A DNA stretch of 64,000 bases from Caenorhabditis elegans (taxonomy: Eukaryota; Nematoda; Chromadorea; Rhabditida; Rhabditidae): positions 868,001-932,000 of the forward strand of contig NC_003284.9 of assembly GCF_000002985.6 (NCBI RefSeq), in the 5' to 3' direction. The first letter of the stretch is position 1; each line of letters opens with the position of its first letter. Below are positions 1 to 11,644 of the stretch, piece after piece. The notes under the pieces were generated by a model, which was not told the origin of the DNA, ran no database searches, and was given only the letters and a program-made list of their open reading frames with translations. Position numbers and translations under genes: made by a program.

Positions 1-152
1 ACGCGGCACACTGCGACTCCTAGGCAGTTTTCGAACATTTTCTACATACGTGCATTTGAAGTTAAATTTTTTTAGAAAGTATAAATATTTCTCTATGTTT
101 CTATATAAACTTGCAAATAAAAAATTTAGCACTACCATGACGAATTTTAGCA

Positions 153-280
153 CTACTATGAGAAATTACCCTTTCCAAAAGTTAAAAAAGAAAAACAAAA
201 CCTAACCGATTCCAGACGATTCCATACATTTTCCTCAATTTCAATAGCTCTCGAGTGGGTAGTTGGCGTACTATTATTAA
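153..280. repeat. Left copy of 128-bp target-site duplication
   Basis: Matches 539-666 over 128 bp with one visible mismatch (gattcc versus gattca). It carries a duplicate of the last part of lgl-1 exon 6 and its splice donor, now stranded in the downstream intron. Confidence 0.9.
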
Positions 281-538
281 AAAGGATTAAAGGATTAAAG
301 GACGATCCGTTCTTCAAGTGCTATGCACTGCGGATCTGGGATTCAGGTACACTGCCTGGTGGTGATCCCTCTGGGCTGTAATTTAAGTCACGTCCTAGCC
401 GGGGACTGTGGCCGATAATCCAGTCGTGGATTGCTCCACTTCCCAATAGAGGCTGGGTGAACCTAGGGGGTGAGGCCGGACTTGAACTCGTGACCTCCAG
501 ACTGCTAGCGGCCACCACTACCGACTGAGCTATCTGCC
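281..538 (-). mobile_element. tRNA-derived SINE inserted in lgl-1 intron
   Basis: Read on the minus strand from 538, the 258-bp insert starts with a tRNA-like head: box A (TAGCTCAGTCGGTAGTGG) and, about 30 nt further on, box B (GAGTTCAAGTCC). An unrelated body of about 170 bp follows, and the insert ends in a short (CCTTTAAT)n tail. It is flanked by 128-bp direct repeats. This is the layout of a tRNA-derived SINE. The short sequence repeat tail and long target duplication point to mobilisation by an RTE-type LINE (inference). Local GC is clearly above the surroundings. It is not a working tRNA, because the 3' acceptor arm is not completed. Confidence 0.8.
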
Positions 539-666
539 CTACTATGAGAAATTACCCTTTCCAAAAGTTAAAAAAGAAAAACAAAACCTAACCGATTCAA
601 GACGATTCCATACATTTTCCTCAATTTCAATAGCTCTCGAGTGGGTAGTTGGCGTACTATTATTAA
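539..666. repeat. Right copy of 128-bp target-site duplication (includes lgl-1 exon end)
   Basis: Direct repeat of 153-280. This copy is continuous with the open reading frame of lgl-1 exon 6, so it is the functional exon end, while the left copy is the extra one. Confidence 0.9.
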
Positions 667-2998
667 TCGAAAGAAAATGTTTCGGCTGCATCATATTCAA
701 CGACTCCCTTTCCAAATCGATTCCAATGATCTCGCATTTTGTGCATATTAATACCACTCCACTTTTCTTGCAATCTTCTGGAACATATTCAAAATTAGGA
801 AAAAAATAGTTCGAATAATTTTCAGTACCGTAACTACCACTGACACCAACAATCCCTACAATTTCCGATGAGAGCTCCAGTTTTTCAACAAAGTCGCCAT
901 GGCTAATTGTGATCAGATCTCTATCGTCGTACTTTCCAGAACTTTTGCCTCCTTGGTAGATGAGGAAGTTCTCGTTAGGATCCCTGAAATGAGGCAAATA
1001 ATTATAGTAAATCCAAGCAGAGAAACTCCGAGAAGGCGATTTGTATGAAATTGACTTTATGAAAATGAGTTTTTATTTTTATTTTTGAAACAAAACCTTT
1101 ATTTTGAAAACTTTAAACGAAAACTTACGACGCATCAGCACAAACAGAGAAATGTCGAATTTGATGGCAAGGATAGGGTCCAAATTGATTCGCACTGTAG
1201 ACATTCACTTCTTGAGCACTTATCTGACAGTCTTTTCCAACTGTAAACTCCCATTTTGTGTATTTATTATTGCAAGAAATGCCAAAAGCTACATTTTTCT
1301 TCTTCTCGCTACTCCAGTGAAGTTTCTGTAGAGAACACATTTAAAAAAAGAAAAAAAAAGTTTCAACACACCTGTATAGCTTCATCCTCATAGTTCCGTA
1401 GACTGGTCTTCATGACAAACTGTGATTCGTTAAATACGCCAACACAACCGTTTTCCGCAATGAGCATCAAAATTGATGGCTTTTCCGGTAAGCAGGTTAT
1501 ACTGGCGAGCTCTGTGTCGTCAGGCAGCCATTTTTCAAAATCTTCAGCTTTGACGAGAACTTCTGATTTGAGGGTTTTGGATTTGATTCGGTATATTGTG
1601 TTATTCATGGCTGTAAAAATTGAAACTTTTTGGACTTACAAGCTATCAAAACCATAAATGCTTTCTGTTTTGCTCACGTCATAATGAAGCTTGATTGAAA
1701 ATAAATTCCTGTTACGGTAAACCTAGTTTCCAGTTTTTCAATATTTTTTCACACTTATTTCGGAGTCAATTTGATAAAGTTGAAAAGAAAGTTTGGTTTG
1801 ACTGAAATGCCATATTGCTGTAAATCTTACCATTTTCAATTTTTAATTGTTTTTTTTTCTCTGGGAAGACTTTTACGCTTTAGTTTGAAAATTAATTTGC
1901 ACAACTATATCAACATCGTGCAATTTTTTTGAAACTAAGTTTCAATGAAAAACTTACAAAAAACTAGGGCAAATGTGTCATCTGATAACTTTTGGACATG
2001 CGTTATATCCCATTTTGATTTGTGATTTTCGTTAAATCGCAGTTCCTCCTTTTTTGTTATTACACCATCTGAAAAATATAATTTTTAAAATCTTTTAATT
2101 GAATTTACAGCCGATATTTTGCCGAAATTGTTCGGCGAAATTTTGAAAACATGTCGTTTGGTAAGTTTCAGAATTTGCCAGGCTTAACAAATTTGGATAA
2201 ATGTGACTTAAAAATTTTTTTTTGTAGGACTACTACTACTGACTGAATGCTTGGAACACGTTAGATTTTTTATTAGGTTCTTTCTTTTCTATTAGTAAGT
2301 AACTTCATCTACAAATTTTTTAATATGAAATCAAATTTTTTTTTGTAAATTTGTAGCATGTGCGGCAAATTTTAAGAACTGCCATACATTCCTATTTTAG
2401 TATAATTTTAAAACGAAATAACCTTTGATATGAATTGGGATAATCAGCTGTCCATCACAAAGAACCAATGCAATGTTTGAGGATATGAAGAAAATGTGCT
2501 CGATTCTCGCTTTATTCTCACTGTCCTTGCTCAAGCTAACTGTCCATGAAGCTCCTCGGTAGCCGTAAAATGTGACTTCTCCGTTTTTAGATCCAATTAC
2601 AACACATCCGTTGTGGTAGTCAAATGCTACGACGTCAGAAGTGAATCCACCGCGGTTTCCCTAAAATAAATAATTTTGAACTGATGAGCGGGGAATAAAT
2701 TAGAAAATATTTCGAATTTGGCAATTATTGTTCAGTTGAAATTTGACAAGTTTTCGTTCCCAGTATAACTTTTTTAAAAATTTTTCTGATTATGTGCTAT
2801 TCTACAGCATTCTTAAAATAAATTTTCTGGATGACCTAATGCAAATTAAAAGAACATTTAAACGTTTCAAAATATTTCAAATACATGTTCAACCAAAATC
2901 TAAACACATACCTCATCGAAAACCGCATATTGTTCTATGGCATGCTCCTCGGGTTCGTGATAAAACTTGGACCGGATAAATCGTAAGATGCTGCTCAT
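593..2998 (-). CDS. lgl-1: Lethal giant larvae homologue LGL-1, N-terminal half
   Basis: Cortical polarity / SNARE-binding WD40 (double beta-propeller) protein of the LGL-tomosyn family. Six exons join in phase: 2998-2912, 2660-2423, 2068-1958, 1610-1372, 1325-1129 and 983-593, giving about 421 residues. The start is MSSILRFIRSKF, just upstream of an RGGFTSDVVAFDYHNGCV segment equivalent to the first blade of LGL/tomosyn (RG-P-AVAFDP-L--IAIGT). Later, a YGPYPCHQIR-type segment and a stretch ending ENVWNRLESV align by eye with vertebrate LLGL (PYGPFPCKAI; AKLWARIVSAG). LGL proteins are about 900-1000 residues, so half lies beyond the left edge. Known family role: basolateral polarity, antagonised by aPKC/PAR. 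The symbol rests on recognising the family plus the position beside sel-12; C. elegans has one LGL gene. The end of exon 6 is duplicated by a SINE insertion in the next intron. Confidence 0.9.
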
Positions 2999-4604
2999 AT
3001 TAACCCAAATTCGAGGTGTCTAAACCGAAAAAAGTCACATAGAACCGTATAAGTGAACACGGAAAAAGGAAAGGAATAGACCCAAAGCGAGAGAGTAGGA
3101 CGGGGAGAAGAGAAAGAGAGAAGCGAGAAAAGATCAGGTGAACTGAAGAGACGCCGAGTCGGAACGCACCCCTTGTTGTTTGCGCACAATTGTGGTGGGG
3201 TTGAGAGGGAAAAGAGAGGTGGGGGTGACTCAGTCATTTGAATGAATGTTGCTAAATGAACCGCACCAGTGACCGCTGGGTGGTCGATAGGTAATAGGGT
3301 GCCCTAGCAGGTGTTGCGAAATGCGCGAAGGGTGTAAACGTGTTGGACACGAACAGATTGCAAGTAATTCAAGGTTATCGTACCTATTGACCCAGATAGC
3401 TGCTGCTGCTACTGCACTGACCAAACTTAGAATTAACCAAACCTAATGTACATGGCAAATTAACAAGCAAACATAACTTTTGTTTACTTTTGAAGCGTTT
3501 TTAAGTTATACACAATGACTCAATTAAATTGAACTTGCCTGCTAAACATAAAGGCAAGGTCCTGATATTTGGGAAATAAGTGGCAAAATTAGAAAAAAAA
3601 TTGAAGTGAACAAAATATAAAAACTGGGATCAATATTTATAGAAAAAAAACAGTTAATGAAAAACAATGAATATTTTAACTCCTGGGGAATGCGGAAATT
3701 AAAAAATGGGCGGCAGAAGGATTTTATGAGCTATAAAACATTTTTGGGGATCTCAGTGGTAGGAGAATTTATTATTATCATGAATATTCAATAGATATTA
3801 CAGTGTCATTTTATTAGCAGGAGCGGAATTTGTATTTTCTCATAAACATCACCATATAATTTCTGACTTTGCTAAAAAAAATAGCACGCACTGACCCAAA
3901 TAATTTTGGCACTGGCATAGATAAGTTTGGCACTGACCAAATGAACCTTCGCACTAATCAAATAATGATCGACACTGGTTTATACATGTAATTTTAATTA
4001 GGCGGTATTTACTGACCAATCATGAATTTGCCTAAAAAAAAGTTCGCAATTTAGGGCTTTCACGTAGGTGACGAAACGCCTGCAGCGCCCGTTTCACAAC
4101 AACCGCATGCCTCGCGCCGCGAGCCGTGCTTCCTGTGTAGTGTGGCGCGGAACCCAAGAAGTGTCGGCCGCGGCGGAAGAACCACCGTTCGCACTAAGTG
4201 GAATGAGCATCAAGCCTTTGACTTCATGTAATTATGCAGAAATGAGGCAAAAGCTTGGCAGGTTGGAGGCCTGAAACCGCGCCTGCCTTCCATGGAACCG
4301 CACTTATGACGGAATGTTCGGCAAAAACTGAAACATGCACGGATCGGAGTGAATAACTGGAACCAACTTTCAGATTACCTTTTTGTTCATAAATGTCTCG
4401 TTTTCCAATTTCTTACTTTTCTCAACAATTCCTTCTTACAAGATGATGACTTTAGAAAGACTGAAAACGAATCTGCGACTAGTCAAACAGAAATAATTGA
4501 TAACGATAGTGATTTTGTAATCATTCCCGCTTGATAAACTGTGCATTTTTCACTTTTTGGCAAAAGTATAGGTGTATATCATTCTTAAACTTTTTTATTT
4601 AGGA
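2999..4604. promoter_or_regulatory. Divergent intergenic region, lgl-1 / serine carboxypeptidase
   Basis: About 1.6 kb between two divergently read start codons, so it should hold both promoters. A purine-rich tract (roughly 3060-3230) lies just upstream of lgl-1. Degenerate GCACTGACC motifs lie at 3885-3990. A GC-rich, non-coding island at about 4060-4330 stands out from the AT-rich surroundings and looks like a repeat fragment. An acceptor-like TTTTATTTAG at 4593-4602, three bases before the ATG, suggests trans-splicing of the carboxypeptidase mRNA. Confidence 0.5.
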
Positions 4605-7600
4605 ATGTTGCGGAATTTATTGCTTTTACTACTACCTTTACTGATTGAAGCAAAATTACCTCCATTTTTCTTGGGAAGACTAAATGGGAAAACATTGTTG
4701 AAGTAAGTAGATTTTTTGATGAAAATTTAATTTAATCTCTTTTTTGAATTCTAGTCACCATTTGGACCGGTTAACAGCGTCTGATGGGGCAAGCATTCAA
4801 GAGACTTACCCAAATTTGCAAGTTCATAATTTCACCCAGAAGCTGGATCATTTTGATCCATACAACACGAAAACATGGAATCAGGTAATTAATTCAAAGA
4901 ATAGTTTTTTCAAACTGCCTTAATTTACAGAAATATTTTTACAATCCAGTATTCTCTAGAAACAACTCAATCATTTTCTTAATGATTGGAGGAGAAGGCC
5001 CAGAGAATGGAAAATGGGCAGCAAACCCAAATGTTCAGTACCTACAATGGGCTAAAGAGTTCGGAGCCGATGTTTTTGATTTGGAGCACAGATTCTTTGG
5101 AGACAGTTGGCCAATTCCGTATGTGCAGCATTTTTTTAACGAGAAGTTTTTAAGTTCAGTCTCTGAATAAAAATGAGTATGTAAGGTTTGGAAAATTGCC
5201 TAAAATCTTTCGCGCAACTTGTTAATTAAAGTGTGTTTATTTCACAAAAAAATAGCATTTATTTCTCAAAAAAATAGCAGATATGTGAAGTAAGTATCAG
5301 GGAAATGGAATATTTTTCTACATTTAAAAAATTAAAGAACAATTGTGCTCTTTTTCAGAGACATGCAAACGAGTTCTCTCCGTTATTTAACCACTCAACA
5401 AGCCCTCGCCGATTTGGCATTTTTCATAGAGTTCATGAATCAACAATACGGGTTCAAGAATCCAAGATGGGTCACATTTGGTGGTAGTTATCCAGGCTCC
5501 CTTGCAGCATGGTTCAGGCAAAAATACCCGCAATTAACAGTGGGTTCAGTTGCTAGCAGTGCTCCTGTCAATTTGAAACTTGATTTCTATGGTAATCTAC
5601 ATAGATTTTTAGTACTTGTAAATTATATATAGTGTTCCAGAGTACGCAATGGTTGTTGAAGACGATTTGAGAATAACCGATCCAAAATGTGCTCAGGCTA
5701 CTAAAGATGCATTTGTTCAAATGCAAAAACTGGCGTTGACAGCTGAAGGAAGAAACTCATTGAATAATCATTTTAAGTATGTTAATTAAAAAAAAAGCTT
5801 TCAAAACAGTTTTTAAAAAACTGGTGCTCAACTAATAGCTCAATTTTTGAAATGGGATCTTTAGGTTTTCTATGTGATTGTGGAAGCTCTGGAGATACAA
5901 AATTAGTCAAGTTTGACTTTTCTTTAAAAAATAACAAAATTAAAAAAAAATGCATCCAATTTTCAGTCTTCAACCTCCATTCGATGCAAACACAACAAAA
6001 CTCGATATCAATAACTTCTTTGGCAATATTTTCAACACTTATCAAGGAATGACTCAGTACACTTATGATGGACAGGTAAGACAATTTTCGTTTTGATCTA
6101 CCTTACCAAACCATACCTAACTGATTTAACAATACATTCCAGCTTATTGAATAGATCAATAGTATAATTTATCAACAGCTTACAACCATAATTAACCCAA
6201 CTCTAACTATACACTTTCAGAGCAACAGCACACATTCTGATAAGACCGTCCGCAAAATGTGCGACATTATGACTAATGCCACTGAAACAGATGTGGTGAT
6301 GAGAGTGGAAAACTTGTTCCTGTGGTTCAACCAAATGGAGCCCGCAAGCGCAAATCTCACTGTCATGCCGAACAGTTATTGGGATGTGATCAGTCAAGTG
6401 GGAAGCGGAGATTTGAACGTTTTGGGACCAGATGGAGGTATTACATTTTTCGATAGTATATAAATCAAAAAGGGGGAGCTTAGCATAACGTTGAAACTTC
6501 TAGATTATTTCAAAATAAAGTCAAAAATTTAAGCTGCCGCTCGTGGATGGATGTGGTTGTGTTGTAACGAGATTGGATTCCTCCAGACTACAAATCAGGG
6601 AAATAATGTATTCGGAACAGGAGTTCCATTGAAGTAAATTTATTCCTAAAATACTTATGAACATAAAATAATTTTCCAGCTTATTCATCGACATGTGCAC
6701 AGACATGTTTGGTGATAGTATGAAAATGAGTCAAATCATGGGAGGCAACAAGAAATCGCAAAACTACTATGGAGGCGCTGACTTTTATAATGTAAGTACA
6801 AAAAATCAATGGAAAAATACCCACCCATAAGCTTTGTCTCCGACGCAGGTAATGAAATTGGCTATCGATTGAGGTTTTTGCGAATCTCTAAATTCCAACT
6901 GATTTCCAAAGTTGTAAAACCGGCCGAGTTGCATCATTCCAGATACCATATTTCCTCTATTAGTTAGGCACCTCTATTAGTTTTGCACCTCCATTAGTTT
7001 TGCATCTAAAATCACTAACCGAAAATTAGTTTTGCACCTCTAATAGTTTTGCACCCCTTAATTTTTCCCTATTTTTAGGAATTCAAAAGTTGCATTAGAA
7101 AGTCGTTCTAAAGTCTAATTAGGAAAACTCTTACAGACTTGGTATAACAAGTCAAAATTGACAAAATATGAGTACAACTCGGACAATTTTTGCGTATCAG
7201 TCGTAAAACTCGTCTATTTTGGTTAATAAGTTGTCATTGAAATTGATGATATTATGTCATAATTTAATGGAAAACATGAGAAAAAACCTGTTTGAAAATT
7301 AGTTTTGCACCTCCATTAGTTTTGCATCAAAATTAGGTGTCCGAAAATTAGTTTTGCATGCCTTACTAATAGAGGATATACGATAAACAGATCTAGTTTA
7401 AAATAAATTGGAATTTTCGAAATTACACGCAGGTAAAAATCGATTTTTCAGGCTACGAATGTCGTTCTTCCAAATGGCTCTCTCGACCCATGGCACGCTT
7501 TGGGTACTTATGGGACCATCAAAAGCCAATCTCTTCTTCCATACCTTATCAACGGAACTGCGCATTGTGGAGACATGTACCCATCATATGATGGAGAGCC

Positions 7601-7869
7601 GGGATCTTTGCTAGCGGCTCGTGCTTTTGTTAAGGAAAATGTTCGGCAATTTATTAGTGAGTGGAGATTTCTCTTTTATTCGGCAAAGTTTTCGGAAACT
7701 AGAGTGACCGGTATTCAGTTTTGTAACTTATCACCACGTCATAAAATCAGTAATAAGTATAGTGATACTTTCAGGATACGATCCAAATGTCGATGGTCCA
7801 GGTGGCAGTTCATCTAGCGCTTCACTGTTTGTTGTGGCTTATATTGTTTGTGGATTCCTCTTTGTCTAA
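4605..7869 (+). CDS. F56F10.1: PRSS16-type serine carboxypeptidase (peptidase family S28)
   Basis: Thymus-specific serine protease / prolylcarboxypeptidase-like enzyme, expected in the secretory or lysosomal pathway. Eleven exons (4605-4702, 4755-4884, 4931-5118, 5359-5591, 5641-5776, 5967-6075, 6221-6437, 6534-6633, 6680-6791, 7452-7656, 7775-7869) join in phase to 540 residues. A clear signal peptide (MLRNLLLLLLPLLIEA) is followed by the family hallmark LDHFDP. Triad by family pattern: Ser182 in GGSYPGS, Asp453 in NGSLDPWH, His479 in GTAHCGD. Several N-glycosylation sequons are present. The protein ends in a small-residue stretch and a hydrophobic tail (SSSSASLFVVAYIVCGFLFV), which looks like a GPI-attachment signal. 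AATAAA lies at 7891. The name is from memory of the C. elegans cosmid beside lgl-1 and the 540-residue length; family assignment is firm. Confidence 0.93.
6949..7380. mobile_element. MITE-like foldback element in carboxypeptidase intron 9
   Basis: Ends are inverted copies of TATNTCCTCTATTAGTNAGGCA (left 6949-6970, right 7359-7380). The interior near both ends carries repeated TTAGTTTTGCACCTC and its variants. There is no open reading frame, so it is a non-autonomous DNA element. It accounts for most of the unusually long 660-bp intron. Confidence 0.65.
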
Positions 7870-9279
7870 TTTTTTGTTGTTCCTTCGGACAATAAATATC
7901 AATTTTTATATGAGTGTGTGTCAATCCAATAAAACAAATTTTACTTTCATAGTTGTGAATACATATAACCTAAAAATTGATACGTCCAACAAAAATCATT
8001 TTCATCAGCATTAATCAGGTGCGCGGCAATTGATGAAAATTTTGAAAAACGGTTACCGAATTTTCTGAAATTAGAATTTTCAGAAATATATACCTGAAAA
8101 GAGTTAAGACGTGTACTATTTTGTTGTGAAATATTGACTTTTTAAGCTCCGAATGTGATAAACAGAACGATAGGAACCTTTTTTTTAATTCTCAATGAAT
8201 ACTGAACAAATCTGGTGGAATTTAGTAATTTCTTAACTATAGTTAGGTTTTTAAAATCCAGGAAATTTTAGCAACTATCGAAATTGACAGTTCTGCATCA
8301 ATGTTTTTCTTGATACCTAATTTTCACAAACTATACATTTCACTTTCCGTATGGAATTTAGTGAGTCATCCTTTTTCGCAAAAGTGCACATATGCATGTA
8401 GTGTGTTGCAAGTCGGGGGACCTCCCATCATTCTATTTTTTCTCGCTATTTTTCTTTTCTTTCATTTTTGCTAGACCTACATGCGAGCAAATGAGGAGAG
8501 TTTTAAAAGTGACGTGACGTGAAAGTGATGTGTCTTACGCGAATTTTTATTGTTCGATTTGTTTCGCAAAACACCGTCTGGCTTGGGTTGATGAATATTA
8601 AGCTGCTCCATTTTCCAAAAACATTTCAACTTTGAAAAATTTACCACTAACCAAATTGCACATTTCTTCTGAAATGTACTCGTGCTTCTCTTGACAGCTG
8701 ACTTTGCTCAAACTAAATTATATAGTTTGCATTTTATTTCAGCATTAAGATATTTGTTTAACATAACACTTTTTTCCAGAAATGCAAATATATATTTATT
8801 CAACTCTTCAACTTTCAACTTTCTTCAACTTTTAGTAAAAACTATAATTATTCAACAATGTTTTGAAATTGTTTTAAGGAATAGGAAAATTCAGTTTTAA
8901 CTTTTTGTTGGTACATCTATTGTGTTTGATTGAAATAATTTGAACTGATCTGAATCTTTTCCAGTTCAGTTTTACAGATTTACGTCTTTGTGTTTCTAAA
9001 AATGTAAATTGTTTCATTAATAGTTCGCATTTCTTTGTGCTTCCTTCATTTTCTCTTTTCACTTTTCCTCTCCCCATTGTCCTTTCCGAGATGATATCTG
9101 TGTCTCTCGTTGTTTGTTGCAAGAGACAAGCAAGTTCGCTCCGTCGCACAAACGCGGGGACACACTCACGTAGTGTCTCTCTGTCCTCTCCTTCTCTGCC
9201 TGTATATCGGCCCTTTCCTCGGCCGCTTCGAATTCTTCATTCGCGTTTTCTAATGGATTCGCATTGTTTCAGGGTGAAT
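7870..9279. promoter_or_regulatory. Intergenic region upstream of RNFT-like gene
   Basis: About 1.4 kb. The first part is the 3' end of the carboxypeptidase. Two overlapping CRE-like TGACGT motifs occur near 8510-8530. A long pyrimidine-rich tract (9035-9270) with CTCTCTGTCCTCTCC runs up to a TTTCAG acceptor at 9272 and is probably promoter plus outron. Open frames through this tract are low-complexity and not supported as coding. Confidence 0.4.
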
Positions 9280-11644
9280 ATGGATCCGCAGCAAGTGAAT
9301 AATGATGAAATACGTGACAATTTGTCCAGAAGTCGATCATCGCTTTCCGCTCATTTTCCGCAAATTCCTTCATCAATGCACGATGGGATTCAATCGTTTT
9401 TTGGGGTTTGTTATTGTGAAATTTTTTTGAACTTTATAGTTTAAACAGTGATTGAATTATCTACCAATTTAGGGTTCAAATACGGAATATCAAAATCAAT
9501 CGACGTCCGCAAGTTTTCCGAATGATCGAGTTTCCATGTCAAGTTTTGATGAGAATCACGAGGCAACGGATGCTGATGGAAATGAAAGAGATCAATGTTA
9601 GTTGTTTCTTGGAATTGATACAAATTTTTTTTTAAATGTGCAAGGTTTCTAAGCGTGTTGGAAAAAAAAAACAAAGTGATCTATTATATTTCAGTGCTTG
9701 GCTCCCAAAGGAACATTCGTGAAAACCTTCAACACTTCCGAAACAGCTTAGACAATACACGGGAAGGACAGACGGTTGTGAGCATTACAAAGAGCATATT
9801 TCCCTTCTTGGCGCTTTTCGCTGCAAATTTCGTGTTTGACCATTTGTATGAGATATTTCAATTCATCGTTGTATATCTTATCTTTGTTCAAGCTGATGTC
9901 ATTGTTCAGAAAATGATGGCTGGAGGTAGGTTGCCGGGAATAATTTTGACTGATAACAATCTAGTTTCAGGAATTGCGAACAAAATCTTTCAAGTTGTAT
10001 ACTTTTTTGGATACACTATTGTCACAGTTGTTTACTTGCGCAATTATTCACTGGATGACTTTGAGTTTTCGAACACATTTGGATTAAATATTTCGGTTGG
10101 TTATTTTTTTAAATATTGATGCACAAAAATAGTTCATTCGTAATGACAATTGGATGTCATGAAAAAAGTCATGTCCTAAAAACAGTGGAATTTCAAGAAT
10201 ACATAAGTGATGCTCCTAAATGAAATAGATACCTTGTCCAAAATATTTAAGGGTTGAGAAAAATTAATTATTGCACTGACCACAACAAATGGATTCCTAA
10301 TCCAACTACATAAGTATGCTCTTGAAATTAATAAGTATTATACAATGACTAAATTATATGTTAAAATAAAAATGAATGCATGTTTCAACATTAAACAGAA
10401 AGATTTTTTCAGTACTTCATGAGCGGCGAGTACAAAGAACTTTCAATGTCATCAACGCTATACGGAGTTGTGATGACGGACACCTTTTTCAAGCTGATTA
10501 CTATTCTGCCAAAGTCATTAGTAAGATTTTTTATGTGAATTCTCAACCTTAATATCATTTTCAGATTGTAATAGTTCCGGACACTTATGTAACAACATCA
10601 TTCAAGAGAAAGGTCCTACAATTGCTGGAATACTGCTCTCAGGTATTTGAAGATAGCGGGATTTAAATATATATAAAGTAATTTTAGCTATACCGATGTG
10701 CTCTTCCCTTTGGACCATGGCTCCGGCACTTCTTGTTTTCGAATCCTGGTTCCGGAGTTATGATCTACTTTTTCTCCATCTCTTACTTCTCTCTTAAGGT
10801 TTGCCATAACAAATCAGCATAAAAAATCAGTTTTCCCTAATAACATTTGTTCCAGGTCGGAGAAGTCTATCGATACTCACTTTCAGTGAAGAAATCAGTC
10901 GGAAACTTGTTAACGGTATTTGTTTCTTACGTGCTGTCCAAACTTATACTTTATTCTTTCAGGACAGCTCAGTAGGAACAAAATCCGTGGATCACGAGGA
11001 ACAGCCATGCGCGGTGTGCCATGGAGATTTGTTACAGCCAATCAAGCTAGAATGCACACACGTATTCTGCAAGTTTTGTATCGAGACCTGGCTGGATCAG
11101 AAGTCAACATGCCCAATTTGCAGAGCTGAAGTAACTAAAGATGCTGTAAGTTTTTTTTTTTTAAATAAATGTTTTTGAAAAAAAAACAGTTGATTAGTAA
11201 AAACGGGGTTTTTAAAAGAGCCACGTGAGTCTGATAAAAATGCTTGAAATGTAGAATTGTAAATATTGTCGTTCATACTTTCACAGCGGATTTTCGCAAA
11301 ATTAGAATCTGTTAATTCAGCCAACATATCTGAACCTTTTGTTCAGACTAAAACAATTGGCAGCCTATGCCCACTTTTTTCTGATTAACTATAAAGCACT
11401 CGTGTAATGCCTTTCTTCCGGAGAATATATGGGCAGCTTCACGAGAAAGCATGGATTGTGTAGGCATGTAGGTAGGCATTTCGTATGCCCAAAAAAATCA
11501 GGCTCAAACAATGTCATGTCAAAACGGTTAGCATCTGATTTTCAAAATTTTGCTCAAATTGTGAAAAACAACTGTTCAATAATTTTATTTCAGGATAACG
11601 ATTGGAAAAACGGCGGCACCAGTCTTGCACTTCGCATGTTCTAA
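9280..11644 (+). CDS. RNFT-family multi-pass RING-finger E3 ubiquitin ligase
   Basis: RING finger and transmembrane-domain protein; family members (RNFT1/2) are ER/Golgi membrane E3 ligases. Ten exons (9280-9405, 9473-9596, 9695-9925, 9971-10095, 10413-10520, 10565-10642, 10688-10798, 10856-10915, 10963-11145, 11594-11644) join in phase to 398 residues. A hydrophilic Ser-rich N-terminus is followed by about six hydrophobic segments between residues ~95 and ~305. The C-terminal RING is C337AVC340, C352THVFC357KFC360 and C371PIC374. The protein ends DNDWKNGGTSLALRMF, which matches the RNFT C-terminal pattern W-K-D/N-G-x-T-S. Start chosen at the first ATG after a TTTCAG acceptor; the upstream frame is stopped. 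Membership is judged from the combination of TM block, RING and tail; I do not recall the worm gene name. Confidence 0.9.

Noticed and set aside
324..538. A functional tRNA gene
   Set aside because: Box A and B are present, but the region after box B does not complete an acceptor stem; flanking duplication and tail show a SINE.
9037..9444. 135-codon open frame upstream of and overlapping the RNFT-like gene start
   Set aside because: Pyrimidine-rich promoter/outron composition, different frame from the RNFT exon, ends in intron sequence.
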